64,000 nucleotides of DNA, taken from assembly GCA_024195585.1 (NCBI GenBank), contig SWBL01000285.1, positions 1 through 64,000 on the forward strand, written 5' to 3'. A program made the translations under genes and the position numbers. Of the stretch, positions 23,275-34,302 are shown one piece after another (position 1 is the stretch's first letter; every line of letters begins with the position of its first letter). The notes under the pieces are model-generated. The model made no database searches and had not been told where the DNA came from. It saw only the letters and a program-made list of their open reading frames with translations. The DNA is from Aureobasidium sp. EXF-3400 (taxonomy: Eukaryota > Ascomycota > Dothideomycetes > Dothideales > Saccotheciaceae).

Positions 23275-25135
23275 CTAGTCAAGGACGTAGAATGCACTGC
23301 ACGGGCTGAAACCATGCATCGGTGCAACATGATCCCAGCTGAAGTTCGCAGGACGCCTTCCCCCATTCCTCTCAATCCTTTCAAGAAGTGCAGAGACATT
23401 GTTGTGGCTTTCGCTTTCGCTGTCACTGTCGGTGTAGTAGTTCGGTGGTGGAGGAAGGGGAAGAGCAAGCTCCTGGCATGGAGATTTAGGGCGAGGGGGA
23501 AGCGGCTGTTGAGCACGGCGACGTTGCTGGTGGGCTAGGAAAACTCTCGCCGTTTGTTGTGAACGTAGGAACTGTGGTCGTGGGGTTCCTTGCTGTGGAC
23601 GCGGAGGCCTACCAGAAGCTTGTCCCTGGTGTTCAGATGGGAAATTAGGATGCTTTGACAGCCTCTGTGGGAGGGGTGTACCAGCATGAAGGGGCTGGAC
23701 CTTCTCGACTCGAGGCGGGCTGGGGACTGGAAGCTTGGATGACGGAGGCGAGGGCGGTGCAGAACGTTGCGGCAGACGACTGCTTGTCTTGACAGTTTCA
23801 GCAGGTTTGTTCTCATTAATGGGAGTCACAACACTACCATAGCCAGCAGATGTCAAATCCTTAGCTCCGTCAGCATAACCAGCAGACCTTGTAGCACTGT
23901 CATACTCGACCCCACCCTCCTCTTCTTCATCATCGCTGTCGTTGTCATCATCGCTGTCAAAGACAACAGCATCTGATGAGCTGGATCCAGAGAAGAAGAC
24001 GAGAGGACGTGCAGGGACTGGCATTCGGCGACGTTGCTGTGTCGTATGTGCATGGTGCACATCTTTCTGTACATCTCTCTGTTGCTTCGGCTGACCCGTG
24101 GGAGAATCACGGTCGGAAAACAAAGCTGACAGATGGGATATCTTTCGCTGGTGAACGATGTCCTGTTTGCGAAAGCAGACCGGGACTCTTGCGCCTCTCC
24201 TGTTTCTGACGTTGGGTCTGAGTGGTTCCTCACGAGCTTTTGGGGCAGGAGAGTTGTGTTGAGGCGTCTTGGATGATGTACCAAATCCCGAATCACACCT
24301 GCTAGGTATATTGTTCACAGGTGAGGCGGTCATTGGCGAGATGTCGAAACCACGTTGAATGATACAACCGTCTTCAGTGAAGCTGATGCCGTTGTCATCT
24401 TGTTTTTCCTCTGGAACAGACGGCTCAGCGCTCTTTTCAGCTTCGTTCTGAGCCCTCTCTAACCAGATAGAAGAGCGCATGCGGTGTAAAGTCTCTTGAG
24501 CAGGTGGGTCGGGATAAGGTCGTTTGTCGGGGACGGCACAATGACTTGCAATGCGCGCAGCGGCATCTCTGATGGCAATGAACTCGTCCTGCGTGAGATT
24601 CTGGCGATGAAGTGTTGGATGCCTTCGAGGTGTGAAGTCCTTTGTATTAGAGCTATCGTTGTGGTAGTCGTTCGAGAAGTCGTAGCCTGTGTTTCTATCA
24701 AAAGGGTCTGAGCCTGGCACTGGAGGCTGATCGATCCGAAGTCTAGACGCTTGCAAAGAGTAGGTCCTGATATGATGTGCTCTTTGACGGAGTTCCTTCT
24801 CGTTGTATTGGAACGGGCATCGCTTGACTCTTTGGGGAGCATGTGCTGTTTCGTTCAGGGATTGACCAGTCTGGAAGCAAGCCTTCTTCTCCTGTTTTCC
24901 AGATGGTGGTTGTTGATGAGTGGTCGCACTCTTTATGCAAGGCGTAGACCGTGGTGTGGGAGTGAAGCGATTTCCACGGTTTTGGTAGTCGGAGCAGCTC
25001 TTCTCGAGTTCTTTTCGGCATTTCTCCAAGTTGTACTTTCGGGCCGGGCCTGAGATCATGTGTTGGACAGCGAAGACTTGGTTGAAAGATCGGATACTTA
25101 CCTTTGCCGGCAATCTTCTCGTAGACGAAGTCCAT
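23275..25135 (-). CDS. Disordered protein of unknown function
   Basis: I do not recognise this gene. Exon 1 is 25135-25102 (MDFVYEKIAGK) and exon 2 is 25049-23275, joined over a 52-bp GTAAGT...CAG intron; 602 aa. The first ~45 residues (DFVYEKIAGKGPARKYNLEKCRKELEK...) are the only clearly structured part and look helical. The rest is low complexity: many Arg/Gln/Pro, a run of acidic residues near 395-415 (DSDDDNDSDDEEEEGG), and Pro-rich repeats PPSPPSSKLPVPSPPRVE further on. It has no signal peptide and no membrane segments. The N-terminal exon and splice sites argue for a genuine gene; the disorder suggests a scaffold or nuclear protein, which is inference. Confidence 0.65.
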
Positions 25136-26564
25136 TGCGCGAATCTCCAAATCTATTGACGACAATCTGAGCCTGGGTGTAGGGAATTGAGTATGTAACC
25201 GAAGATGCTGAATTTACGCGACATCCAATGCGCATAGTCTTATTATTGCGATAGTTTGCGACGGCGTAGCGATACGCGTTGACGATGTGACGGACGCAGC
25301 GGTATCGTAGGAGGGACGAAGAGATGCTTTCAAGAACGATACGATGAGATACTGAACAGGAGAGATGGAAATCTAGCACTGCGCTTCTCGAGTGAGTGAA
25401 CTTCGGAATTTTGATAGAGGCAGAAAGTGAAGTGATGCATCGACTTGGACTCGGTTTGCGCTGCGAGGTTCTTCGCGCTTTCCGACTTGGGTCCCGATGT
25501 TCTGATCACCAAACAACACACAGCTTGAAGATATCAAGTGCAAATGAGATAGACAAAGGGATAAAGAGAGCACGATAAGATGCTGAATAGGAAAAGAATA
25601 GGCGAAAAGTGTTCAAAAATTGTATGTCTGTGTGGGATGTTCTCCTTGGAAAGTGAAGAGGAAGCATTTCCAGCCCAGCTCTTTCTCGACTCGGACAACA
25701 CTGTGTCCAGCTTCACCTTCCAAGCTTGCAACACTTTGTTCACATCACTTACGATATATCAGCTTTCCCATGCTGGTCCAGTGGCAGCTTTCTCCATGAT
25801 CAGGCACATCACACATCGCATCTTCTGACAATCGAGAGCCTAGCTCTCGATTTGTTGCAGCCCGCATCCTTAGGTGCCGATTTCGAACACTCTCAGACGA
25901 TATAGAGCGATGTGCAGCCCGTCGAAGATACAAATATTTCTCAACCAGAGGTGGATCCAGATAGTGCGGAAGTGATGTTGCCTCAGTAAACACCACGATC
26001 TTTCCTGAGACCATTGTGCATTTCCGATTGGTACACGCAATACTTAGGACAGGATAGAGTAGAGCGAGAAAACGCGTCCGGAACAGAGTAGGTAGTGCAT
26101 CTCGGATGTTGTGCGTCAAGAGATGATGTTCAATTCGGAGGATGGAGGTTCAGCTTGCCCCACGCGAACCTCGGAGCCTCACGCACTTGATTTTGTGTGG
26201 ATTTCCTTTGACGCTCTGCTCGAAACGCCGCGTTGGCCACATACGAAACATGGTCAAGAGTTGGGTGCGAGTCGATGTACAGATGGCAGAGAAACTGTCA
26301 CAGAAGAATGAGCGAAGAAGAATCGTAAATCTGGGTTGGTTGGGTATCATTATGTGTCCCGGGTTTTGCTTTTTTTCATTTGTACGCTTTCTAAATGCAT
26401 TCCATGAAGCTCATTAACCCATCACTTACTGCGAGACATGTTGCTATCGTGTTGATCATTGCAACGAAGAGTTTCAGAGGTCTCAAACAGTCTACACCTG
26501 CACTTGGGATCAGATACAGGCGATCCGCCGTCGTGAACTTTTGGTCCAGTGCTGCGCTAGCACT
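25136..26564. other. 1.4-kb intergenic region
   Basis: Lies between the start of the orphan gene and the stop of EF-1beta. The frames present lack ATG starts, splice logic or family features, so I call no gene. It probably contains the orphan gene's promoter and leader. Confidence 0.5.
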
Positions 26565-27581
26565 TTACAGCTTCTGCATGGCAGCAATGTCACTGGACTG
26601 GACGTGGTCCTCGTCCTCGGCGATCTGCTCCTGGAGCTCATCGAGCGAGACCTTGTCGTCCTCGACGACCAAGTTGATCTGGAGCTTCTTGACACCGTAA
26701 CCAACGGGGATAAGGGTGGAGGCACCCCAGACAAGACCGTCCTTCTCGATGGAACGGACGTTAGCCTCGAGCTGCTTCATGTCGGTCTCATCGTCTACAA
26801 TGATGGTCAGTACGAGTTGTTGTTTGTAAGTTGGTATCATAAAACTCACCCCAGGGCTTGACGTCCATGGTGACAATCGACTTGGCAGCGGGCTTCACCT
26901 TGCCAGCCTTCTTTGCGGCGTACTCCTTGAGGCGCTCCTCACGGATACGGGCGTGCTCAGCATCCTCCTCCTCGTCGTCGGAACCGAAAAGGTCGACATC
27001 ATCATCGTCATCATCCTCAGCGTTGGCGGTGGCCTTGGAGGGGTTGACGGTGAGCTCAGCGGACTCGGGACCGTAGGCAGTGAACTCCTTGGTAGGGTCA
27101 CCGGGGAGCGAAGAGAACTCGGACTCGAAAGAGGCGATGTGCTTGTACCAGCGGGCGGCGTGGGGGTACTTGGCGACCTCAGGGGCAGCCTTCAGGGCCT
27201 GGAAGGTCTTGACATCGGCCTGGGAAGGACCGTAGCTATGCGGATTGTCAGCCAGGTGTCGCAGAGGGCGAAATTGAAGTGACAAGGCGGTGAGGTGTGT
27301 GAGTTATCAGTGTTGCGACAAGCGCATTGTTTTAACATCGTGTAGCGGGGTCTTAAGCCGCCTCAGAAACACGGACCAATTTTTTTACATCCTGTAAACA
27401 AAGGGGAGGGGTAGGTGATGGAGGGGAGCTTGGTGTACATACCCAACGATGTAAGAACGGGTCGAGGTCCAGGACTCAAGGACTGATGTCGGGTTAGCGT
27501 CTAGCTAAAAGATGGCGGCGAGCATTGCGGGAGCAGCGTACGAGTGAGGCCAGCGTCGGAAACGAAGTCGATGAAACCCAT
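26565..27581 (-). CDS. EFB1: Translation elongation factor 1-beta (eEF1B alpha)
   Basis: Guanine nucleotide exchange factor that recharges eEF1A with GTP in cytosolic translation. Four exons: 27581-27542, 27482-27443, 27235-26850 and 26794-26565; 231 aa. The N-terminus [18 protein letters not shown] and [16 protein letters not shown] form the GST-C-like domain. An acidic run ([19 protein letters not shown]) lies near residues 95-120. The C-terminal EF1-GNE domain ([20 protein letters not shown] ... [21 protein letters not shown]) ends in AAMQKL. Introns 1 and 3 are about 55-60 bp, but intron 2 (27236-27442) is 207 bp and carries a snoRNA. A pyrimidine-rich tract just upstream of the ATG suits a highly expressed translation gene. 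Divergent from HSP78. Confidence 0.96.
27302..27398 (-). ncRNA. snR18: U18 (snR18) box C/D snoRNA in EF-1beta intron 2
   Basis: Within the 207-nt second intron, the sense strand reads TTGGTCCGTGTTTC (27379-27366), an exact 14-nt antisense match to the LSU rRNA core GAAACACGGACCAA, the site of fungal primer LR3/LR3R. It runs directly into CTGA (27366-27363), a D' box. The fifth base upstream of this box pairs with the A of AAACACGG, the position corresponding to yeast 25S A649, the U18 target. A C-like box GGATGTA (27392-27386), a C'-like CGATGTT (27340-27334) and a D box CTGA (27310-27307) give the right order. The C boxes are degenerate, and ends are set to a short flanking GTT/AAC stem. Yeast snR18 also lives in an EFB1 intron, so both guide and host agree. 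Confidence 0.85.
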
Positions 27582-27940
27582 TGTGATTGTGGTATGTCAA
27601 AAATGTGAGAAGAGGAAAAAGAAAAGGATACGGGGAAGTTGAGCAGACTGTTGGACGAGGGGCTGCAATTTTTCCAGCGAGCTGCTCGGTTACTTCCGTT
27701 GCGACCTGAGCTGCCTTTCTCTTCTGTCTTCGAGCCCGCCTTGGCACTGGACGACCGAAGCTTGGACACTTCTGGACTCGGTCGGTGACATCGACATGTC
27801 GAGAAGCGCGTAGAATCATCGTCAATTGCCATCGCGCTCGAGTAGTTCTCATAGGCAGATAGGTATATCAAGCTGTGCTCCATCCTGTGATCTCGCGTGT
27901 TCCAGCTAAGCAAATTTTAAAACCTTCGATCACATTCACA
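27582..27940. promoter_or_regulatory. Divergent promoter, EF-1beta / HSP78
   Basis: 359 bp between divergent start codons. It must serve a constitutive translation gene and a heat-responsive chaperone gene. I could not confirm a canonical triple heat-shock element by eye. Confidence 0.5.
27608..27628 (-). promoter_or_regulatory. Pyrimidine tract upstream of EF-1beta ATG
   Basis: On the EF-1beta strand an almost pure C/T run lies 27-47 bp before the start codon. Such CT tracts near the transcription start are usual for highly expressed fungal genes; the start site itself is not determined. Confidence 0.5.
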
Positions 27941-30286
27941 ATGCTTGCAGCAAGAAGCAGATGCGTCTCGCGCGTTGCCACATTACGCGCGAGCTCATTG
28001 ACAGCACTCGCACGTTCTAATACACGACTAATATCATATCCACCATCACTGAAAGCACTCCAACCATTACTGTCACAAACTCGCACATATGCTAGTCGAC
28101 GACCACGTCCCCCAGGCGGTACCCACCGCATGGATATGAGCGGCGAAGAAGAGAAGCCAGCCCTCGAACAGTATGGTGTTGACCTTACACAACGCGCCAG
28201 AGATGGCAAGCTCGATCCTGTGATTGGAAGAGACGCCGAAATTCAACGGACCATCCAAGTCTTGTCGCGACGTACTAAGAACAACCCCGTCCTCATCGGT
28301 TCAGCTGGAACTGGTAAAACTGCCATTCTCGAAGGCCTGGCGCAAAGGATTGTTAGAGGTGATGTCCCTGAGAGTATCAGGGAGAAGAAGGTCATCTCTC
28401 TAGACCTTGGCTCACTCATAGCTGGCGCGAAGTTCCGCGGTGACTTCGAAGAACGCTTGAAGAACGTGCTCAAGGAAACCCAAGAAGCCGAGGGCAAGGT
28501 CATCCTCTTTGTCGATGAACTACACACCCTTCTTGGACTCGGAAAAGCCGAAGGCAGTATCGATGCCAGCAACTTGCTCAAGCCCGCTCTTTCTCGTGGT
28601 GAGCTACAATGCTGTGGTGCCACCACTTTGAACGAGTACAGATTGATCGAGAAAGATGTGGCTTTGGCCCGACGTTTCCAGCCTATTCTGGTCGAAGAAC
28701 CCAGCGTGCAAGACACGATCTCTATCCTCCGAGGCATCAAGGATCGCTACGAAGTTCATCATGGTGTCCGTATCACCGACTCCGCTCTCGTGGCTGCCGC
28801 TACTTACAGCAATCGATATATCACCGACAGATTCCTACCGGATAAAGCAATCGATCTGGTAGATGAAGCCAGTAGTGCCCTGCGGCTACAGCAGGAAAGC
28901 AAGCCCGACGCAATTCAGAAACTCGACCGCGAGATCATGACCATCCAGATTGAGCTCGAGTCGCTTCGAAAGGAGAAGGATATCGCCAGCGTAGAACGTA
29001 GGGAGCAACTTGAGAAGAGTCTCACGCTTAAGCAAGACGAAGTCGGCTTGCTCACCGAGAAGTGGGACAGGGAGCGAGCCGAGATTGAAGAAGCTAAAGG
29101 CATCAAGGAGAAGCTTGAACAGGCTCGCCTTGACCTTGAACAGGCTCAGAGAGCAGCTGACTTGGCTCGTGCCAGTGAACTTCGGTACAGCACGATCCCG
29201 GATTTGGAGAAAAGGCTACCCAAAGAGGGAGTAGAAGGAGCGGTCGACGCGGAGGGAAACACTCTGTTGCATGACTCGGTCAATGCAGATGATATTGCCG
29301 CAGTCGTTGCACGCACGACTGGTATTCCTGTCAACAAGCTGATGTCTGGCGAGATTGAGAAACTTGTTCACATGGAGGATACTCTACGCAAATCCGTGCG
29401 TGGTCAAGACGAAGCACTCACTGCTGTTGCCAACGCCGTCCGCATGCAGCGTGCAGGATTGAGCGGTGAGAATCGACCTCTTGCGTCGTTCATGTTTCTG
29501 GGACCTACTGGTGTCGGCAAGACTGAGCTCTGCAAGAAGATGGCTGAGTTTCTCTTCTCTACTGAATCTGCAGTCACTCGCTTCGACATGAGCGAGTTCC
29601 AGGAGAAGCATACCGTCAGTCGTCTGATTGGAAGTCCTGCTGGTTATGTAGGCTACGAGGACGCTGGCCAGCTTACCGAGGCCGTTCGTCGAAAGCCATA
29701 CGCCGTACTTCTTTTCGATGAGTTTGAGAAAGCCCACAAAGATATCTCGACCCTTCTGCTACAGGTTCTTGATGAGGGCTACCTCACTGACGCTCAAGGA
29801 CACAAAATCGACTTCCGCAACACCATGATTGTTCTGACATCGAACCTTGGTGCTGAAGCACTTCTCGCAGACGAGAGCTCAAGCAGCGAAATCTCGTCAG
29901 AAATCAAACGGGACGTTATGGATGTAGTGCAGTCAGCATATGCTCCTGAGTTCCTGAATCGTGTTGATGAGTTTATCATCTTCAAACGTCTGTCACGCGA
30001 CGCCCTCAAAGATATTGCCGACATTCGTCTCAAGGAACTGCAAGCTAGACTCGATGACCGCCGCATCAAACTCGAGGTACCAGACGACGTCAAAGCCTGG
30101 CTTTGTAAAAAGGGATACGAACCTCGCTATGGTGCTCGACCTCTCAACCGCCTCATCTCCAAGGAGATCGGCAATGGGCTGGCCGACAAGATCATTCGGG
30201 GACAGATCAAGTCCGGAGACGTGGCTAAGATTGCCGTTCGCTCTGATGGAGAACACCTCGAAGTTCTTGCGCCTGAATCCTCTTGA
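27941..30286 (+). CDS. HSP78: Mitochondrial Hsp78/ClpB disaggregase
   Basis: ClpB-type AAA+ chaperone of the mitochondrial matrix; it dissolves aggregates together with mtHsp70. Intronless, 781 aa, ATG at 27941. The first ~50 residues are an Arg/Ser-rich, acid-free targeting sequence ([18 protein letters not shown]...). The protein lacks the ClpB N-domain, as Hsp78 does. NBD1 has GSAGTGKT and [12 protein letters not shown], and a middle coiled-coil domain covers about 320-450. NBD2 has [21 protein letters not shown] and the C-terminal D2-small domain ending in [20 protein letters not shown]. Pore loops include [11 protein letters not shown] and GYVGYED. All ATP-binding motifs look intact, though Walker A1 reads GSAGTGKT in place of the commoner GEAGVGKT. 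Confidence 0.96.
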   Translation: MLAARSRCVSRVATLRASSLTALARSNTRLISYPPSLKALQPLLSQTRTYASRRPRPPGGTHRMDMSGEEEKPALEQYGVDLTQRARDGKLDPVIGRDAEIQRTIQVLSRRTKNNPVLIGSAGTGKTAILEGLAQRIVRGDVPESIREKKVISLDLGSLIAGAKFRGDFEERLKNVLKETQEAEGKVILFVDELHTLLGLGKAEGSIDASNLLKPALSRGELQCCGATTLNEYRLIEKDVALARRFQPILVEEPSVQDTISILRGIKDRYEVHHGVRITDSALVAAATYSNRYITDRFLPDKAIDLVDEASSALRLQQESKPDAIQKLDREIMTIQIELESLRKEKDIASVERREQLEKSLTLKQDEVGLLTEKWDRERAEIEEAKGIKEKLEQARLDLEQAQRAADLARASELRYSTIPDLEKRLPKEGVEGAVDAEGNTLLHDSVNADDIAAVVARTTGIPVNKLMSGEIEKLVHMEDTLRKSVRGQDEALTAVANAVRMQRAGLSGENRPLASFMFLGPTGVGKTELCKKMAEFLFSTESAVTRFDMSEFQEKHTVSRLIGSPAGYVGYEDAGQLTEAVRRKPYAVLLFDEFEKAHKDISTLLLQVLDEGYLTDAQGHKIDFRNTMIVLTSNLGAEALLADESSSSEISSEIKRDVMDVVQSAYAPEFLNRVDEFIIFKRLSRDALKDIADIRLKELQARLDDRRIKLEVPDDVKAWLCKKGYEPRYGARPLNRLISKEIGNGLADKIIRGQIKSGDVAKIAVRSDGEHLEVLAPESS

Positions 30287-30608
30287 TGATTTTATAACTT
30301 CACCGTAAGGTAGATAACGCACAATGCATAGCATGGGAGTTTAGCGAGGATTGGGCAGGTATGGTAACGGTTAATAGCAGAACGAACTGTGTACATATGT
30401 AGGATATCAGACGATAATGCAGACACCACTCAAGATAAGTCACAGGTTGCTATCTGAAAATGGTGCGCAAGTCGTGGTTCAACTCTGGGCAGGAGCGATG
30501 CATGACAGGTTGCTCTTTCTTTCCTTTATATGTGTTGCAGCCTCACGACCCTTAGTTTCAATCTGAAAACTCTCTTTGCACTCTCATTGACGTTACAGAA
30601 CAGCCGCC
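30287..30608. other. Intergenic, HSP78 3' flank and MSH5 promoter
   Basis: 322 bp with no coding frame of note. Contains the MSH5 promoter; no URS1-like meiotic element was recognised by eye. Confidence 0.5.
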
Positions 30609-33600
30609 ATGAATTCGCAGCGTGGTTCGTCGAGACGCGGTCGTGGGACTTCTTCGTCTGGCCGCGGTCGTGGTACTTCGTCTTCCTCTAGCCGTGTTCG
30701 ACGCGGTCGTGGCCGCGGTCGTGGATCATACTACAATCGCTCCAATGGTGCAACCTCTCGCAACTCGTCCTTTCGAGCACCACGCCAACCATCGGCAACG
30801 CCATCGACTGCTTCGAGGCTGACAACTCCACATTCATTCAACGGTTCCCGACAACCTTCGTCTGCTCCCAGTGTGGTCTATCAGCAGCCACCAGATTCTG
30901 TCACTCCCTCTCAACCCCGAGACAACTTCGACGATGGTGCCAGCGACGAGGCGTTGGATGAGATTGTTATGGCAGTTGACATGAAACCTCGTGGAACTGT
31001 TGGTTGTGCATATTACGTTGCCGCACAAGAGAAATTGTACTTCATGGAAGATATCGAGCTGGGTGGTCCAGACATTATCGAAGCCCGTGAGTTGTCGGTG
31101 TGCCTCTAATCCCATACAACGCTGACAACAGTCAGTCAAAACTTTCATCGATCCCACCATCATTCTCGTCTCGTCCAAACTCGACGACACAGTGCTGGAC
31201 AAGCTTGATCCTGAGCGAAGAAACATGGGTGACGGAGATAGTACAGCATATGGCATGCCCGCACTATGTTCACCTCGCCCTGTATCCGAGTTCTCCTATG
31301 ACTCGGCCAAAAGTAGGCTTGTCAATCTCAAACTGGGCCATGAAGATGGGCCAAGAATCACTTTCGTCACGCCCGGAGATCTTACTGCCGGAAACGACGA
31401 AGATTATGCAGTTGGGGATGCTGCCGTGGAAAATTCTCAAGGGCAGTTCCTGAGACTGGCTGGTTGGATCAATGTTGACAGTCGAGTGACGGTCGGTTGT
31501 GCTGGTGCAGTCCTTGCATACATCTACCGCAAACGAGCAGCAACTTTCTTGCCTGGAGATATGGCGGCTCAGACAATGCACCGGATCTCGACCATAGAGA
31601 TGTTTACACTTGCTGGGTCCATGTAGGCTTTGACCCAAGCTAACTTGTTCTTCTACGATTGCTAACAAGTATCAGGTTCGTCAACGCCGATACATTGCTT
31701 TCTTTGCAGATCATTCAGTCCGAGTCACACCCACATTCGCATAATCAAGGTCCTGCAAAAGCAAATTCGGGTTCGAAAGAAGGCTTGTCGGTTTACGGTC
31801 TATTCCACGGTCTTGCGCGCACTCCTCAGGGCAAGCTTCTGTTACGGCAGTACTTCCTGCGTCCGGCTACAAATCCGGAAGTTATCAACGAACGACTTGA
31901 CAGCATTAGCTTGCTGCTTCGCTCAGAGAACTCAGAACAAATGGAGACCTTGGTCAAGAATCTCAGCAGTATCAAAAACATGAGGGCTGTCATGATCAAC
32001 CTTCGTAAAGGTATCAATGGTACTAAGGCAGGCCAAAAAGGCCCGTCGAACTCCATATGGACCGGTATTCGTCTGTTTGCGTACCATGCCTTGCAAATCA
32101 AAGACTGCTTCCAGCAGATAATTGGAGGAGAGCGTCTCGCAATCAGAAACAAAGTGATGGAGCAGTTTCAAGGTATTCGACTTGCCGAAGTTGGCAAGAG
32201 CATCACTGAAATCATCGATTTCGAACTCTCCCGGGATCAAGGTCGCAACATTGTCAGACAAGGAGTTGACCATGATCTCGACGAGCTCAAACGAACCTAC
32301 GAAGGGCTCGAAAGTCTTCTTGCCCAGGTTGCACGACACGTTGCCCAATCAGTGCCCGAGGAGTTGAACGCAAACATCAACGTTGTCTTCTTTCCTCAAA
32401 TCGGATTCCTGATCGCGATACCTCAAAGCCCGATCACCGGTCACGGTATCTTCGAAGGACCTGAAGATGCACCATGGGAGAAGATGTTCACCACTGAGGA
32501 GTTTGCTTACTACAAGAATGAGAATGTCATCGAGATGGACTCGTATTTTGGAGACATATATGGACGCATTTGTGGTCAGTAATCCCTACTGAATCTCGAA
32601 TCTTGTACTGACCTTGGACAGACCGAGAGATTGAGATCATTCACGAACTTGCGGAGAAGATCTTACAGTTCGAGGGTCTTCTCACAATGGCTTCCGATAT
32701 TTGTGCTGAGGTTGACTGGTATGTTCGGTGCTAACCTGGTGAAGAGCTGGCAGACACTGACGCACGAGCAGCATCTTGGCTCTGGCACAAGGTGCCAGGA
32801 ACTACAATCTCGTGCGGCCGCGATTGACAGATTCAAACATTCTGGACATCAAAGGTGGAAGGTCAGCGTTCTCCAGATCTGATAGCTTTGACCTTGGACT
32901 GACCAGCGATAGACACATCCTGCAGGAGAAAGTCGTGCCAAACTTCATCCCGAATGACACACTCCTCGCAGGCGGTGAAGGAGATTCAGCGATCAAGCAG
33001 CATGAGGGATCGTCTGTAGTCCCTCAGTATCACACCGAAGATGGTAGTGTCGTACCTAGCATGATCTTGGTGACAGGACCGAACTTCTCGGGTAAAAGCG
33101 TCTATCTCAAGCAGGTGGCCATCATCGTCTTTATGGCTCATGTTGGAAGCTTTGTGCCAGCGACAAGAGCGGACATTGGTCTCACAGACAAAATCATGAC
33201 GCGAGTAGCGACTCGAGAAAGCGTATCGAGGGTGAGTGCTGTGACTGGAAGTCAAGGAAAATTCATGCTGATCTGAACCAGAATCAAAGTGCATTCATGA
33301 TCGACTTGCAGCAAATATCGGTGGCGCTGAACTTGGCCACTAACAGGAGCTTGCTGATCATCGATGAGTTTGGCAAGGGCACTGATTCTCATGGTAAGCT
33401 TTAGAAAGTATCTCCGAAGACCACAATCTGATTTATTGTTCAGATGGTGCAGGACTGGCTGCTGGTGTCTTCAACCATCTGCTCGAAAGAGGTGATCAAT
33501 GCCCCAAAGTTCTTGGTGCTACACACTTTCATGGTATGTTCAGCAGCCAATCGATGTCCGTTCGCCGATTTAATTTTGGCATAGAGATATTCGAGAGTGG

Positions 33601-34077
33601 CTTCCTCCTTCCTCATGAGCGTCTCGCTTTCGGCCACTTTGAGGTTCGCGTAGACCCACGGTCACAGCAGATCGATGAGCAATTGACCTACCTCTACAAG
33701 TATGTCCATATCGAAGTTTACGTATCCAGATAGTACTCATTACTAACATCGAGTCAGCTACGAACAAGGACGCAGCAGCAACAGCTATGGTACAGTGTGT
33801 GCAGCTCTGAACGGTATACCATCAGAGATTACAGGCAGGGCCGAAGAACTCGTTCTCCTTGCTGCCAGGGGAGAAGATTTAGTCGCAGCGTGCGCGGTGT
33901 TGTCAGAGAGCGAGACAAAGGAACTCGAGGAGGCAGTATGCATTGCTCGAGATAGCAAAAGACGTAGAGAGTGCTTGCTGACTGATAATGTAGGAGGCTA
34001 TTGCCAAAGCATTCTTCGCTATGCAAGTTTCAGATGATCCGAAAGAGTCTCTGAAGGAATTGCTTGGAATCAGATGA
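30609..34077 (+). CDS. MSH5: MutS homolog 5, meiotic crossover factor
   Basis: Msh5 pairs with Msh4 to form the MutSgamma clamp that stabilises recombination intermediates in meiosis. Ten introns of 47-58 bp separate exons 30609-31086, 31136-31622, 31676-32574, 32622-32718, 32772-32861, 32913-33231, 33282-33393, 33444-33533, 33585-33699, 33758-33935 and 33994-34077; 982 aa. Conserved features: [20 protein letters not shown] (MSH5 domain start), [11 protein letters not shown], Walker [27 protein letters not shown] signature, Walker [17 protein letters not shown], and ATHFHEIFE. No mismatch-recognition domain I is present, as in Msh4/Msh5. The N-terminal ~45 residues are unusual: Arg/Gly/Ser repeats. 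The 3' end converges on uS5m. Confidence 0.93.
30636..30724 (+). repeat. CGCGGTCGTGG repeat encoding the RG-rich start of MSH5
   Basis: The 11-mer CGCGGTCGTGG occurs at 30636, 30663, 30702 and 30714, each coding Arg-Gly-Arg-Gly, separated by Ser/Thr-rich spacers. The repeats lie in frame inside MSH5 exon 1 and probably arose by slippage. Confidence 0.75.
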
Positions 34078-34302
34078 TGGGCAGACGCTTTGTGCATGGT
34101 TACAAGATGAATCTGCTTGGTGAAGACGAGCCAGTCTGACGATACATAACAGGTTGCTAGGAGTGGAGAAAGACGGGACAGAAATCAAGAATCGGGTTGC
34201 TTGAAGTTGTATGGGGTGTTAGCTCAAGATACAAGGCTACACACAGCACGTGTGTGGAATATATATAATACAGAATCAAATACATGGCAAGGAAGGACAT
34301 GT

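Noticed and set aside
25745..26119. 124-codon minus-strand frame between the orphan gene and EF-1beta
   Set aside because: Starts at TTG, has no family feature and no splice partner.
30609..34077. MSH4 instead of MSH5
   Set aside because: The start [20 protein letters not shown] and the [21 protein letters not shown] end match Msh5 rather than Msh4.
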